Notes: generated by a model not told the origin, from the sequence alone. A stretch of DNA of 36,807 bases from Brevibacterium sp. HMSC07C04 (GCF_001815905.1 NZ_KV823277.1:1-36807), one strand, 5' to 3'. Shown: positions 27,201 through 34,930, counted from the first letter of the stretch. A program made the numbers and translations.

Positions 27201-27796
27201 TGTCCGATCACCCGCTCAACGGGCTGGAGGGAGTGTTGGCAAGTGAAGCCGACACATCGATTGTTCAGCTGCTCGACCCTGAAAGCCACGTGCGCGATGG
27301 TTCGAGTGTGACAGTGTGCGGCATCATCACGCAGGTGCAGCGCAAAGTATCGAAGAACTCCGGCAAGCCCTATGCCATCGTCACGGTGGAGGACCTTGAG
27401 GCGAGCCTGGAAATCATGTTCTTCGGCGATGTCTACGAGCCGGTTGCCTCACTGCTGGCAATCGACCTGGTGGTGACGATCACCGGCCGAGTCCGTCAGT
27501 CGGATGACAGGCCGACGTCACTCATGGCTCAGTCGATGACGATTCCAGACGTCACCGATCCCGAAGACCGCCCGCTGGTGCTCAGCGTTGCCCACTCGAT
27601 GCTGAGCGAACAGCTGGTCACCCAGCTAGGCGACATTCTGCGGTCAAACCGGGGAGCCACCGAGGTCCGGCTTGCCGTCAAACAGCCGGGACGGACAACC
27701 CTCATGCGTTTGGACAGTTCGTGCAGTGTGACCAGCGGCCCCAGCCTTTTCGGTGACCTCAAAGCCCTCTTGGGCCCGCGCTGTCTGCAGGGCTGA
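24245..27796 (+). CDS. dnaE: DNA polymerase III alpha subunit DnaE1
   Basis: An 1183-residue replicative DNA polymerase, the usual DnaE1 length. The N-terminal PHP domain shows SHLHVHTEYSMLDGAARL and SIAITDHGYLFGAFDF. The catalytic palm has MPDFDVDFDDRR, where Asp421 and Asp423 match the E. coli metal ligands Asp401 and Asp403. The helix-hairpin and OB-fold region near residues 1020-1070 reads VTVCGIITQVQRKVSKNSG. The GTG start is preceded by AAGGAGAG. The gene appears intact and is probably in one transcript with lspA and rluD. The PHP metal residues look largely preserved, so residual proofreading activity as in mycobacterial DnaE1 is possible. Confidence 0.97.
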   Translation: MADSFSHLHVHTEYSMLDGAARLGDLMQAVKASGMDSIAITDHGYLFGAFDFYSQAVANGIKPIIGLEAYVTPGTSRHDKTRVKWRADESQRGDDVSGGGAYTHMTMWARDNRGMSNLFKAASLASLDSVFGKWPRLDRELLAQHSEGIVATTGCPSGEVQTRLRLGQFDEALAAAGEFQEIFGKENFFCEIMDHGLSIEKRVSKDLLEIAKRLDLPLVATNDLHYTHESDAKAHEALLAIQSGSKLIEPTYDQGGSRFAFSGTGYYLKSAAEMRALFKEMPEACDNTLRIAEMCDVSFDTDANFMPKFPTPDGEDEESWLYKEVDKGLHYRFPDGIPDDVRKQADYELDIIANMGFPGYFLVVADFINWAKDNGIRVGPGRGSGAGSMVAYALRITDLNPLEHGLIFERFLNPDRVSMPDFDVDFDDRRRGEVIEYVTRKYGSEYVSMIVTFGTIKTKQALKDSARVLGKPFSLGERLTKGLPPAVMAKDIPLADIENPKAARYGEAGDFRTFIENDPEAREVFDTALGLEGLKRQWGVHAAGVIMSSAPIINVIPIMRRIQDGQVITQFDYPTAEGLGLIKMDFLGLRNLTIISDAIENIKVNRDFDLDLETLELEDQATYELLARGDTLGVFQLDGGGLQGLLRLMRPDNFEDISATLALYRPGPMGADSHTNYAKRKNGLQPITPIHPELAEPLAEILDTTYGLIIYQEQVMAIAQKVAGYSLGQADILRRAMGKKKKAELDAQQEGFFGGMKERGYSKEAAQALWDILLPFSDYAFNKAHSAAYGLVSYWTAYLKAHYPAEYMAALLTSVADNKDKLALYLNECRKMHITVLPPDVNESQLNFTPVGDDIRFGMGAVRNVGDNVVDGIVSARAEKGDFGSFSDFLEKVPSHVCNKRTVESLIKSGAFDSLGETRRALVEIHEEAVDSVIGVKRQEAVGQFDLFAGLGEGEGAEFSVPVPDRPEWDKKEKLAFEREMIGLYVSDHPLNGLEGVLASEADTSIVQLLDPESHVRDGSSVTVCGIITQVQRKVSKNSGKPYAIVTVEDLEASLEIMFFGDVYEPVASLLAIDLVVTITGRVRQSDDRPTSLMAQSMTIPDVTDPEDRPLVLSVAHSMLSEQLVTQLGDILRSNRGATEVRLAVKQPGRTTLMRLDSSCSVTSGPSLFGDLKALLGPRCLQG

Positions 27797-27864
27797 CCGG
27801 CCCGCGCCGGGGCACGGCCTTGTCGGACGGGCGGGTGCAGCACAGTCTGCTCCGCTGGGCTCCG

Positions 27865-27870
27865 TAGACT
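27865..27870 (+). promoter_or_regulatory. -10 element placing hisD on a leaderless transcript
   Basis: TAGACT, a TAnnnT -10 hexamer, ends six bases before the hisD GTG. That distance puts transcription initiation at or within a base of the start codon. No ribosome binding site is visible before the GTG. Actinobacteria use leaderless mRNAs widely with this layout. The same hexamer and 6-base distance recur before the minus-strand gene starting at 33671. Confidence 0.6.
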
Positions 27871-27876
27871 AACGGT

Positions 27877-29190
27877 GTGACTGAACTTCTTCGCCGCATC
27901 GATCTGCGCAACACCGACATGGACCGCCGTACCCTCCGCACCGCGGTGCCGCGAGCACACGCGGGCTTTTCCCACGCCGCGGGTGCGGCCGCCGAGGTGC
28001 TTGCCGATGTGCGTGAGCGCGGGCGTGAAGCAGTTGTTGACCTCACCCATCGTTTTGACGGTGTGAAGCTGGAGAACGTACGTGTTCCCGAGGCCGAACT
28101 GAAGAAGGCCTACGACCAACTTCCGGCGGACGTCGAAGAGGCTCTGGGAGAAGCGCGCACGCGTCTGGCCCGCGTGTCAGAAGGACAGCTGCCGTCGGAC
28201 AGCACCCAGACCTTTGCCCACGGCGGCACCGTCACCAGCAGGTGGCAGCCGGTTGAGCGGGTGGGCCTCTATGTTCCCGGCGGCCTGGCCGCCTATCCGT
28301 CAACAGTCCTGATGAACGCGGTGCCCGCTTTGACCGCGGGCGTGAAGTCGATGGCCATTGCCTCACCGCCCGGCCCGGACGGTCTGCCAAACCGCACGGT
28401 TATGGCGGCCGCTCATCTGCTTGGGGTTTCCGAAGTGTGGGCGATGGGCGGCGCACAGGCAATCGGTGCTTTCGCCTACGGATTCTCCGATGGCGAAGAC
28501 CTCGAGCCGGTGGACCTCATCACGGGTCCGGGCAATGCTTTTGTGGCTGCCGCCAAGGCAGAAGTCCGGGATGTTGTGGGCATTGACGCTGTTGCCGGTC
28601 CCACCGAGATCATTGTGGTGGCGCTGAGCGGTTCGCGCCCCGAGTTTGCAGCCGCAGACCTGCTGAGTCAAGCTGAGCACGATCCTCTCGCCGCGTCTGT
28701 TCTGGTGACCGACAGCGAAGACATTGCCGATGCAGTTGATCTGGCCCTGGCTGAACAGACAGCGCAGACTCCGCACCGCGAGCGCGTTGAGCAGGCACTC
28801 AGAGGCGAACAGTCCGGCACCATTCTGGTTTCCTCACAGGACGATGCGATCGCCGTAGCGAATGCCTATGCGGGCGAGCACGTTGAAGTCCACGGAGACA
28901 ACGCCGAAGAAGCAGCCCGCGGGATCGTCAACGGCGGTTCGGTGTTCATCGGCGACTATTCGCCCGTGGCACTGGGGGACTACTGTTCCGGTTCGAACCA
29001 TGTGCTTCCCACCGTCGGTTCGGCTGCTTTTGCTTCCGCTTTGGGCACTATGTCGTTTATGAAGGGCAGTCAGGTGATCAGCTACTCGAAAGAAGCGCTG
29101 AAGGCCGTCGCCGGTCACATCAGTGCGTTCAGCGCAGTGGAAGACCTTCCCGCGCACGGCGCTGCCGTGCAGATTCGCATGGAGGACTGA
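27877..29190 (+). CDS. hisD: Histidinol dehydrogenase HisD
   Basis: A 437-residue zinc enzyme oxidising L-histidinol to L-histidine in two NAD-dependent steps. Family motifs: [65 protein letters not shown] with the catalytic Glu-His pair, and [12 protein letters not shown]. Length is normal. No ribosome site is visible before the GTG; a TAGACT element six bases upstream predicts a leaderless mRNA. Other his genes are not nearby downstream; nrdR follows with a 1-bp overlap (TGATG). Confidence 0.96.
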   Translation: MTELLRRIDLRNTDMDRRTLRTAVPRAHAGFSHAAGAAAEVLADVRERGREAVVDLTHRFDGVKLENVRVPEAELKKAYDQLPADVEEALGEARTRLARVSEGQLPSDSTQTFAHGGTVTSRWQPVERVGLYVPGGLAAYPSTVLMNAVPALTAGVKSMAIASPPGPDGLPNRTVMAAAHLLGVSEVWAMGGAQAIGAFAYGFSDGEDLEPVDLITGPGNAFVAAAKAEVRDVVGIDAVAGPTEIIVVALSGSRPEFAAADLLSQAEHDPLAASVLVTDSEDIADAVDLALAEQTAQTPHRERVEQALRGEQSGTILVSSQDDAIAVANAYAGEHVEVHGDNAEEAARGIVNGGSVFIGDYSPVALGDYCSGSNHVLPTVGSAAFASALGTMSFMKGSQVISYSKEALKAVAGHISAFSAVEDLPAHGAAVQIRMED

Positions 29191-29663
29191 TGCACTGTCC
29201 TTTCTGTCGCAACGCAGATTCGCGCGTTGTGGATTCGCGCACTGCCGAAGACGGCGCGTCGATCCGCAGACGCAGGCAGTGCACCGCCTGCGGGCGCCGC
29301 TTCACCACGATGGAAGCCACCAGCCTGTCGGTCATCAAACGTTCGGGCGTGACCGAGGAGTTCTCTCGCTCCAAAGTGATCTCGGGCGTGCGCAAGGCCT
29401 GCCAAGGGCGTCCTGTTGAAGAAGACGATCTGGCCAAGCTCGCCCAGACCGTCGAAGAAGCCATTCGCGCTCGCGGTGTAGCCGAAATCGATGCGGACGA
29501 AGTGGGGCTGACCATTCTGGCTCCGCTGCGTGAGCTCGATCAGGTGGCATACCTGCGGTTTGCCAGTGTGTACCAGGGCTTTGAAAGCCTTGAAGACTTT
29601 GAAGACGCTATTGAATCGCTGCGTGCAGAACGCGACGAACGGACAGCGGACAAAGAACTCTGA
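29190..29663 (+). CDS. nrdR: Ribonucleotide reductase repressor NrdR
   Basis: A 157-residue repressor that senses ATP/dATP and controls ribonucleotide reductase genes. The N-terminal zinc ribbon has Cys3, Cys6, Cys31 and Cys34 (MHCPFC and [11 protein letters not shown]). The ATP-cone domain follows from about residue 47 ([20 protein letters not shown]). Length is typical. The start ATG shares one base with the hisD stop and has GGAGG just upstream, inside hisD. Its neighbourhood with dnaE suits a nucleotide supply and replication theme. A promoter-like element and strong terminator follow. Confidence 0.97.
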   Translation: MHCPFCRNADSRVVDSRTAEDGASIRRRRQCTACGRRFTTMEATSLSVIKRSGVTEEFSRSKVISGVRKACQGRPVEEDDLAKLAQTVEEAIRARGVAEIDADEVGLTILAPLRELDQVAYLRFASVYQGFESLEDFEDAIESLRAERDERTADKEL

Positions 29664-29670
29664 TGGCGAT

Positions 29671-29701
29671 TTGCACACTGGGCAGCCACTGTGCTTAAAA
29701 T
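29671..29701 (+). promoter_or_regulatory. Promoter-like element after nrdR
   Basis: TTGCAC (29671-29676) and TAAAAT (29696-29701) are separated by 19 bases, only 8 bases past the nrdR stop. Transcription would start near 29708. No gene follows before a strong terminator at 29730-29773, so this element would yield a transcript of about 65 bases. Confidence 0.4.
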
Positions 29702-29708
29702 AGAGGCA

Positions 29709-29722
29709 CACACTTAAGTGTG
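29709..29722. promoter_or_regulatory. 14-bp perfect palindrome CACACTTAAGTGTG
   Basis: CACACTTAAGTGTG is a perfect palindrome placed just downstream of the TAAAAT element and before the terminator. It looks like a dimeric repressor operator. Its ACAC/GTGT ends recall the NrdR box, but NrdR half-sites are separated by eight bases and here by four, so NrdR binding is doubtful. Confidence 0.45.
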
Positions 29723-29729
29723 GTCGCAA

Positions 29730-29773
29730 CAGGCGGCATCGGAGGGGAAGCCGGTGCCGCCTGTTTCTATTCT
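29730..29773 (+). terminator. Rho-independent terminator downstream of nrdR
   Basis: CAGGCGGCATCGG (29730-29742) pairs with CCGGTGCCGCCTG (29751-29763) over 13 bp with one G-T pair and an 8-base loop. TTTCTATTCT follows. This is the most canonical terminator in the window. It lies between convergent genes and ends the hisD-nrdR transcript. Confidence 0.85.
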
Positions 29774-29803
29774 CCTTGCATTCAGACAGCGCCTGACCAG
29801 CCT

Positions 29804-30499
29804 CTACAAAAGCAGGGCCGGTGCGCAGGCTGTGTGGGAAGTCGGCGTACCCAACAGCTTCAGGCCCATGTGCGTCCACCGTCTTTCAACGGCGGATTCA
29901 GACCAGCCCGCCAGGGCAGCGGTCATAGCCAGAAGGTCGAGGTATTCGCTGTAGAGGCGCGACGAGATCGCAGCCCCGGCACAGTTGAGGGCGCGCAGTA
30001 TCCGGCCGTCGAGGATCATGGGCTTGTCGGCTGTTTCCAAAGACCATTCCGGTTGAGAGAAATAGGCGAGCTTGGTGAAAGTCGAAGGTCCGACGAACGG
30101 CACCGCACTGTGCCACAGCGCAAAGGATTCGGCGGCTGTGAGCCCGCGCCCGCGATCGATCAGATCGGCAAGAACTTCGCCGAAACCGCTTACTGCCGGT
30201 GCACGGCACGCCCGGTAGACGCTGCGTGCCTGTGTGCCGCTGCCGTAGGCGGCTGTCGCGGCGAAGAACTTCACAGCGTCTTCGGCTGTGCTGGCCCTGC
30301 GGCCGAGCGCAAACAGCTGACCGCGTGTAATGCGCGCTCTGCTGTTCCAGCCGTCGGAGTGCAGCACAGTGGGCAGAGGGCAGTCCTGCGGCCACCACCG
30401 GGCGAAGTGCTGAGGACAGAATTCAATGGCGTCGGTGGATTCGCTGCCGTGGGGAGAACCCAGTTCGCGGCAGAGTTCCACAGGTGATGGAAATGACAT
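29804..30499 (-). CDS. OGG-fold (HhH-GPD-like) protein, putative DNA glycosylase relative
   Basis: A 231-residue protein I only partly recognise. The middle and C-terminal parts resemble the bacterial 8-oxoguanine glycosylase-fold proteins: GWNSRARITRGQLFALGRR, then AVPFVGPSTFTKLAYFS with a helix-hairpin-helix-like GPSTFTK whose Lys could be catalytic, then PMILDGRILRAL with an Asp in the position of the glycosylase acid. Enzymatic activity is not shown by the sequence. ACGAGG lies about six bases before the ATG. It is on the minus strand after helD with a 98-base gap, convergent with nrdR. Confidence 0.6.
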   Translation of the reverse strand: MSFPSPVELCRELGSPHGSESTDAIEFCPQHFARWWPQDCPLPTVLHSDGWNSRARITRGQLFALGRRASTAEDAVKFFAATAAYGSGTQARSVYRACRAPAVSGFGEVLADLIDRGRGLTAAESFALWHSAVPFVGPSTFTKLAYFSQPEWSLETADKPMILDGRILRALNCAGAAISSRLYSEYLDLLAMTAALAGWSESAVERRWTHMGLKLLGTPTSHTACAPALLL

Positions 30500-30597
30500 G
30501 ATGGCCTCGTTTCTGCTGCTCGTGCCAACACTCTTGCAGAAGGCACTGACACAGCGAGACCACAGCGGTCTGCACCGGCTGGTTCTGCCCGCTGTTC

Positions 30598-32796
30598 CTA
30601 CAGCCAGGCGGTGACGAGCGAATCCCGACTTTCAAATACTCCGAGGCGCGCTGTGGCACGCGTGAGTGCCACGTAGAGATCGCCGACGGCAGCCGAATCG
30701 CCCGCAGCTGCGAAATCCGCCGGTTCGACGAGGGCAACCGCATCGAATTCCAGGCCCTTCGCCTGGTGGGGCTGCAGCAGTGCGACGGGAAAGTCAATGC
30801 CGGACGTGCCGATGCCGAACTGGGAGCCGTCGGCGTCCAAAGTCCGTGCCGCTTCGCGCAGCTGGGCTGCCGTGCCGATGACCGCGGCCCGGCCCCCTCC
30901 GAGCTCACGCAGCTGCTCAGCCGCCCAAACAGCGGCAGTTGAGGGCACCTCGTCAGAAGACAGTCGAGCAACCGTGGGCGCAGCGTCACCATCGCGAACC
31001 GGTGTCGGCACTTCGAGGTTGGGGAAGTGCGTGCGCAGAAGCGCATTTGCCGGTTCCAGAATTGCCGCGGGAGTGCGATAGGACACTGTCAGTTCGGTCA
31101 GCGACAGGCGCGATCCCACGTGGGGAGCGAGAACACCCTCCCACGTGCGCGCCGTGTCCGTCAGACTGGCCTGGGCGAGGTCGCCGACGATCGTGGCAGA
31201 TTTGCTCGGCACTCGCCTGAACAGCAGCCGCAGCTGCATGGGGCTGAGCTCTTGGGCTTCGTCGACTACCAGATGCCCGTACGTCCACTCACGGTCTTCG
31301 GCTGCCCGTTCCGCCAGGGGACGGTGATCGCCGCCGTCGGCAAAGCGCTGGGCAAGCAGTTCGGCTGACACGAAGTCCGAAGTGCCCATCATGTCGTTGA
31401 CCGCCTGCGCGTATTCCGTTTCTGCACCTGCACGCGGGCGAGCGGCAGCTGAGCCCAGCAGCTCCTCGAGCTCGTCGAGCAGCGGAATGTCCTCCACCGT
31501 TATGGGCTCGTCTTTGCCGCGGCGCAGGCGAGCCATTTCCTCATACGACAGCAGTCCGTCGGCGGCGGCTACGAGCTTTGCCGGCTTCGTGTACAGATCG
31601 CTCAGCACGCGGCCGGCACTGACGGGCAGCCAACACAGGTTGATGGCCCGGCGCACATCCGCTGACATGCGCAGATCGGCCATGTGGTGGCCGCGCGGAT
31701 CATCCATCCCCGACAGGGGTGAACTCTGCAGAAGCTGTTCGACGAGTTCGTCGAGGATCTGCTGGGCAAAGGCGTCGCGTGCTTCGTTGTGGGGCTTGCC
31801 CGAACGCTGGGCCCGCTTGATGGCCTGGCGCACGGACTTGCGCTTGAGGGTGACGCGCTGAAAGCCGACGGCGAGTTCTTGGTCTTCTGCCGGAACCCTC
31901 TCGTAGCCGCGGACAGCCCTTTTGATGACATCGACCATCCGCAGACTGCCCTTGACCGCGGCGGTCTTCGGGCCGTCATGCAGTTGGGCTTCAAAGCCCG
32001 GCAGCAGTTGGCCCGGGGTGAGAAGAACAGCGCCGGTTTCGCCGAGGCTCGGCAGCACCTTTTCAATGTATTTGAGGAACACGGGTGTGGGGCCGACGAT
32101 GAGCACGCCGGAACCGGCGATCTTGGTGCGCTGCCGGTACAGAAGGTAGGCGGCCCGGTGCAGGGCGACAGCGGTCTTGCCGGTGCCGGGGCCGCCTTGG
32201 ACGACCACCGTTTCGTCCGCCGGGCGGCGAATGATCTGGTCCTGCTCAGCCTGAATTGTGGCCACGATGTCGCCCATGCGCCCCGTGCGGTGGCTTTCGA
32301 GCGCGGCCATGAGTGCCCCCTCGCCGTGCAGGTCATCGCGTTCGGCGGCTGTCAGTCCGTCGATGTCGAGGACGTCGTCCTCCAGTCCGATGACGGCGCG
32401 CCCGCGGGTGGCGATGTGCCTCCTGCGGATGACACCTGCGGGGTTGGCCGCGGTAGCCCGGTAGAACGGTTCGGAGGCCGGTGCTCGCCAGTCCATGAGC
32501 AGCTGGCTCTGGTCGGAGTCGGAAATGCCGATCCGCCCGATGTAGGTGGTCTTGTTCTCAGCCATGTCGAGCCGCCCGAAGCACAGGCCGGTTTCGGCTT
32601 CGCGCAGCCGCAGCAGCTGGTCTTCGTACATGGTGGCGAAGGCATCGCGTTCGGAGCGGTTCTGGTGGTTGCCGCCGACCTTGGATGCGCGAACGGTGCT
32701 GAGTTTGCTGCGCGCTTCTTCGCGCAGGCTGTCCAGGCGATCGTAGACGCGAGAGACATATGTCTGCTCCCGCTGGATTTCGCTGTCTTCCTGCAC
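30598..32796 (-). CDS. helD: HelD-like RNA polymerase-associated ATPase (UvrD/Rep superfamily)
   Basis: A 732-residue superfamily 1 helicase-like protein. An N-terminal coiled coil (QTYVSRVYDRLDSLREEARS) precedes the split motor domain. Walker A is VVVQGGPGTGKTAVALHRAA, Walker B is LVVDEAQELSPMQLRLLFRR, and the C-terminal motor shows LLQPHQAKGLEFDAVALVEP and DLYVALTRATARLGV. This arrangement and length match mycobacterial HelD, which removes RNA polymerase from DNA and recycles it; some relatives (HelR) protect against rifamycins. I chose GTG 32796 because GGAGGGAGAAGG lies immediately upstream; ATG 32817 has no ribosome site. Whether it affects rifamycin sensitivity cannot be told from sequence. 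Confidence 0.85.
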   Translation of the reverse strand: MQEDSEIQREQTYVSRVYDRLDSLREEARSKLSTVRASKVGGNHQNRSERDAFATMYEDQLLRLREAETGLCFGRLDMAENKTTYIGRIGISDSDQSQLLMDWRAPASEPFYRATAANPAGVIRRRHIATRGRAVIGLEDDVLDIDGLTAAERDDLHGEGALMAALESHRTGRMGDIVATIQAEQDQIIRRPADETVVVQGGPGTGKTAVALHRAAYLLYRQRTKIAGSGVLIVGPTPVFLKYIEKVLPSLGETGAVLLTPGQLLPGFEAQLHDGPKTAAVKGSLRMVDVIKRAVRGYERVPAEDQELAVGFQRVTLKRKSVRQAIKRAQRSGKPHNEARDAFAQQILDELVEQLLQSSPLSGMDDPRGHHMADLRMSADVRRAINLCWLPVSAGRVLSDLYTKPAKLVAAADGLLSYEEMARLRRGKDEPITVEDIPLLDELEELLGSAAARPRAGAETEYAQAVNDMMGTSDFVSAELLAQRFADGGDHRPLAERAAEDREWTYGHLVVDEAQELSPMQLRLLFRRVPSKSATIVGDLAQASLTDTARTWEGVLAPHVGSRLSLTELTVSYRTPAAILEPANALLRTHFPNLEVPTPVRDGDAAPTVARLSSDEVPSTAAVWAAEQLRELGGGRAAVIGTAAQLREAARTLDADGSQFGIGTSGIDFPVALLQPHQAKGLEFDAVALVEPADFAAAGDSAAVGDLYVALTRATARLGVFESRDSLVTAWL

Positions 32797-32867
32797 CCTT
32801 CTCCCTCCGATCGGCATTCAATTATGCCGTGGCTTCGCCCGCGTACGCGCACTGGGGGTAGTGGGTT

Positions 32868-33671
32868 TCAGCGGCCGGTGAAAGCTGTCAGCTGTGTTCC
32901 CTCCAAGACGCGGGCAATTGCCGGCCCTCCGCGCAGTGCGCGGGCCACAGTGCCGGGTTCGGGCGGGGTGTGTGCGGCTATTGCGACGGCGTTGCCGTAG
33001 CGGCGACCGCGCATATTGCCCGGATCGATTGCCATGCCGACATAGGCAAATGATTGCTGCAGCAGCCGCAGTTCGTCTTTGAGCCGCTCATGAGGTGGAG
33101 CTGCCGCAATGTTGACCAGGAAGGTCCCGCTGGGCGCCAGAACGTGTGCGCACTGGTCGAAGAAATCCCGTGTCGCCAACGGCGGGGGAGTTATGCTCCC
33201 GGCAAAGGCGTCGCGGACGAGCACGTCGAGGCTGCTGGGGCGGAACGACCGGATTTCGAGTGCGCCGTCACCTGCGCGAAGAGCCAGCCGCGGCTTCTTC
33301 GGCAGATCAAACCACTCGCGGACGTATTTCAGCAGGGTCGCGTCGATGTCGATGGCGGTCTGCCTCGATCCGGGGCAGTGGGCATCAATCCAGCGGGGAA
33401 GACTGCACCCGCCGGCGCCGATGTGGACCGCCCGGAGGGGTGTTCCGCGGCCGTCGGCGTCATCGTGGCGCACGCGGATGATTCTGGACATCCAATCGAG
33501 GTATTCGAAATCCAATCGCAGGGGGTCAGAGAGCGCGATGCAGGACGAAGGCACCCCGTTGATCCACAGGACAAAGGAATCGGGTTCGCCGGCGACGGGC
33601 TCGAGGACAGCCGTGCCCGTATCGATGTGAACTTCGCGCTCGCGCTCAGCGGTTCGTCGTTGTCTGCCCAT
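32868..33671 (-). CDS. Spermidine-synthase-like methyltransferase-fold protein
   Basis: A 267-residue protein with the Rossmann-like fold of spermidine synthases and related methyltransferases. The glycine motif is AVHIGAGGCSLPRWID, followed by the acidic strand end TAIDIDATLLKYVREW and LDVLVRDAFAGSITPPPLAT, where spermidine synthases have their key Asp residues. Many actinobacterial homologues are called spermidine synthase only by fold; the N-terminal beta domain is short here, so true polyamine synthesis is uncertain. A TAGACT element six bases before the ATG predicts a leaderless transcript. It is divergent from the DUF4192 gene. Confidence 0.75.
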   Translation of the reverse strand: MGRQRRTAEREREVHIDTGTAVLEPVAGEPDSFVLWINGVPSSCIALSDPLRLDFEYLDWMSRIIRVRHDDADGRGTPLRAVHIGAGGCSLPRWIDAHCPGSRQTAIDIDATLLKYVREWFDLPKKPRLALRAGDGALEIRSFRPSSLDVLVRDAFAGSITPPPLATRDFFDQCAHVLAPSGTFLVNIAAAPPHERLKDELRLLQQSFAYVGMAIDPGNMRGRRYGNAVAIAAHTPPEPGTVARALRGGPAIARVLEGTQLTAFTGR

Positions 33672-33677
33672 GCTGCC

Positions 33678-33683
33678 AGTCTA
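33678..33683 (-). promoter_or_regulatory. -10 element placing the spermidine-synthase-like gene on a leaderless transcript
   Basis: On the minus strand TAGACT (33683 down to 33678) ends six bases before the ATG at 33671. No ribosome binding site is present. The hexamer and spacing are identical to those before hisD. Confidence 0.55.
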
Positions 33684-33788
33684 GGAAGGACCTCACTCGG
33701 GTTCTCCGGCTTGTGCACAACCAGGCTGCTTTCCACAGTCCACGAGAGCGTGTTGGCAGCTCGGACGTTCCGGGAAAACACTTCTCGC

Positions 33789-34871
33789 ATGAAGAAGATC
33801 ACCATCAGAACACCAGAAGACATTGTTGAAACCGCGGTTGACACGCTGGGCTACAGGCCGGAGAACTCACTGGTCCTGCTGGGCATTATGGACCCCGGTG
33901 CCGGTGAAGGCCCCGGCTTGGGCGTACTCCGCATCGACTACAGCACAGCAGTCGCCATGGGCTTCGCCGATGGGGCTGCCGGCGATGTGCTGGACCTCGT
34001 TCGAGGTCTCGGTGACGTGAAAACCGTGCTCCCGGCCGTTTTCTGCTCCGACCTCCACGACATTCTGGGCTTCGCCGGGCCTATAGAAGCACAGTCGTGG
34101 AAGGTGCACCGGGATGGCATCTACGCGGTGTGCGATCAGCTTGCTGACTCCGGCTTCGACGTGGGGCGTCCCGTCTGGGCTGCTGCCGATCTCTGCGGGG
34201 ATTTCGCCTCGCCACGGAACGCGCACCGGTGCAGGGGAGAAAAGACTCGGCCGGCGGGCTTGGCAGAAGCGGCAGCGCTGCCCACGCCGGATTCTGAAAT
34301 CGTACGGGTGAAAGAACTCCTCGGAACGCCGGCCGCAGCCTTCGCGGCTCTGGCCGATTCCCTGGCACAAGCCGAACACCTGCACATGGGTGGTGCCCCG
34401 CCAAACGTGTGTGCGGGTGCGCTGTCGCCGCAAGCACTCAATGCCGCCGATGTCATGCTCGCCAATCCGCGGCGGCGCGATCTGCTTATGCTCCTCATGG
34501 CGTTTCAAAACCCCGGTCTGCAGCCTGCCGAACTGCCAGAAGAATGTGATGAGCACACGGAGAGAATGCTGCTTGAAGAGTTTGTCCGGCCTGAGTACAT
34601 GAACGAGTGTGTAGGCTACAGCGAAGCTCTTCCCGATATGAGTCGGCTTGAGCTGGGGTGTGAACTCATGAAGACAATTGCGGCTTATGCCTCGAGCGGA
34701 GCGCTGCCGGATGCACTCGCAGTTCTTGCCTGGTTGGAATGGGTGAGGGGGCGCCTGTCGTTCTCGGACTACTACGCTTCGGCGGCTCTTCACCTGGATC
34801 CGGAACACTCCCTGGCTCGACTTCAGGCAGCGGCGGCCGAACAGGCAGTGCTTCCCGGATGGCTGCGATAA
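33789..34871 (+). CDS. DUF4192 family protein
   Basis: A 360-residue protein of the actinobacterial DUF4192 family, recognised by its N-terminus: TIRTPEDIVETAVDTLGYRP followed by ENSLVLLGIMDPG. No function is established. Other features are a region with two Cys residues (ADLCGDFASPRNAHRC) and a mostly helical, TPR-like C-terminus (LAWLEWVRGRLSFSDYYASA). I chose ATG 33789 because the family motif begins right there; the frame extends far upstream through antisense DNA without support. No strong ribosome site is seen. It precedes the sigma-factor gene by 186 bases. Confidence 0.82.
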   Translation: MKKITIRTPEDIVETAVDTLGYRPENSLVLLGIMDPGAGEGPGLGVLRIDYSTAVAMGFADGAAGDVLDLVRGLGDVKTVLPAVFCSDLHDILGFAGPIEAQSWKVHRDGIYAVCDQLADSGFDVGRPVWAAADLCGDFASPRNAHRCRGEKTRPAGLAEAAALPTPDSEIVRVKELLGTPAAAFAALADSLAQAEHLHMGGAPPNVCAGALSPQALNAADVMLANPRRRDLLMLLMAFQNPGLQPAELPEECDEHTERMLLEEFVRPEYMNECVGYSEALPDMSRLELGCELMKTIAAYASSGALPDALAVLAWLEWVRGRLSFSDYYASAALHLDPEHSLARLQAAAAEQAVLPGWLR

Positions 34872-34903
34872 GAGGCACGTGGTGGGGCCGATTGGGTCTG
34901 AGC

Positions 34904-34930
34904 GGAATACCGTGAGAAGATAAAGCGTTG
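34904..34930 (+). promoter_or_regulatory. SigR/SigH-type promoter motif upstream of the principal sigma factor gene
   Basis: GGAAT (34904-34908), exactly 18 bases, then GTTG (34927-34930). This matches the consensus GGAAT-N18-GTT of promoters read by the thiol-oxidative stress sigma factors SigR (Streptomyces) and SigH (mycobacteria). In Streptomyces coelicolor the homologous gene hrdB has a SigR-dependent promoter. The leader to the GTG at 35058 would be about 120 bases. The rest of the 186-base gap has no clear housekeeping promoter that I can support. Confidence 0.6.

Noticed and set aside
27797..27810. CCGGCCCGCGCCGG right after the dnaE stop as a terminator
   Set aside because: Only a 5-bp stem with no T-tract, in very GC-rich sequence where such repeats arise by chance.
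29718..29954. Small GTG-started frame after the TAAAAT element
   Set aside because: It would run through the strong terminator and then antisense to the OGG-fold gene; no ribosome site and no recognisable features.
31789..33000. Open frame of 403 codons on the plus strand over helD
   Set aside because: The minus-strand frame has clear helicase motifs; the plus-strand product has no family features and crosses the helD-spermidine-synthase-like gene boundary.
33711..33740. TTGTGCACAA and TTTCCACAG between the divergent genes as DnaA boxes
   Set aside because: Neither matches TTATCCACA well and there is no cluster; no other sign of a replication origin.
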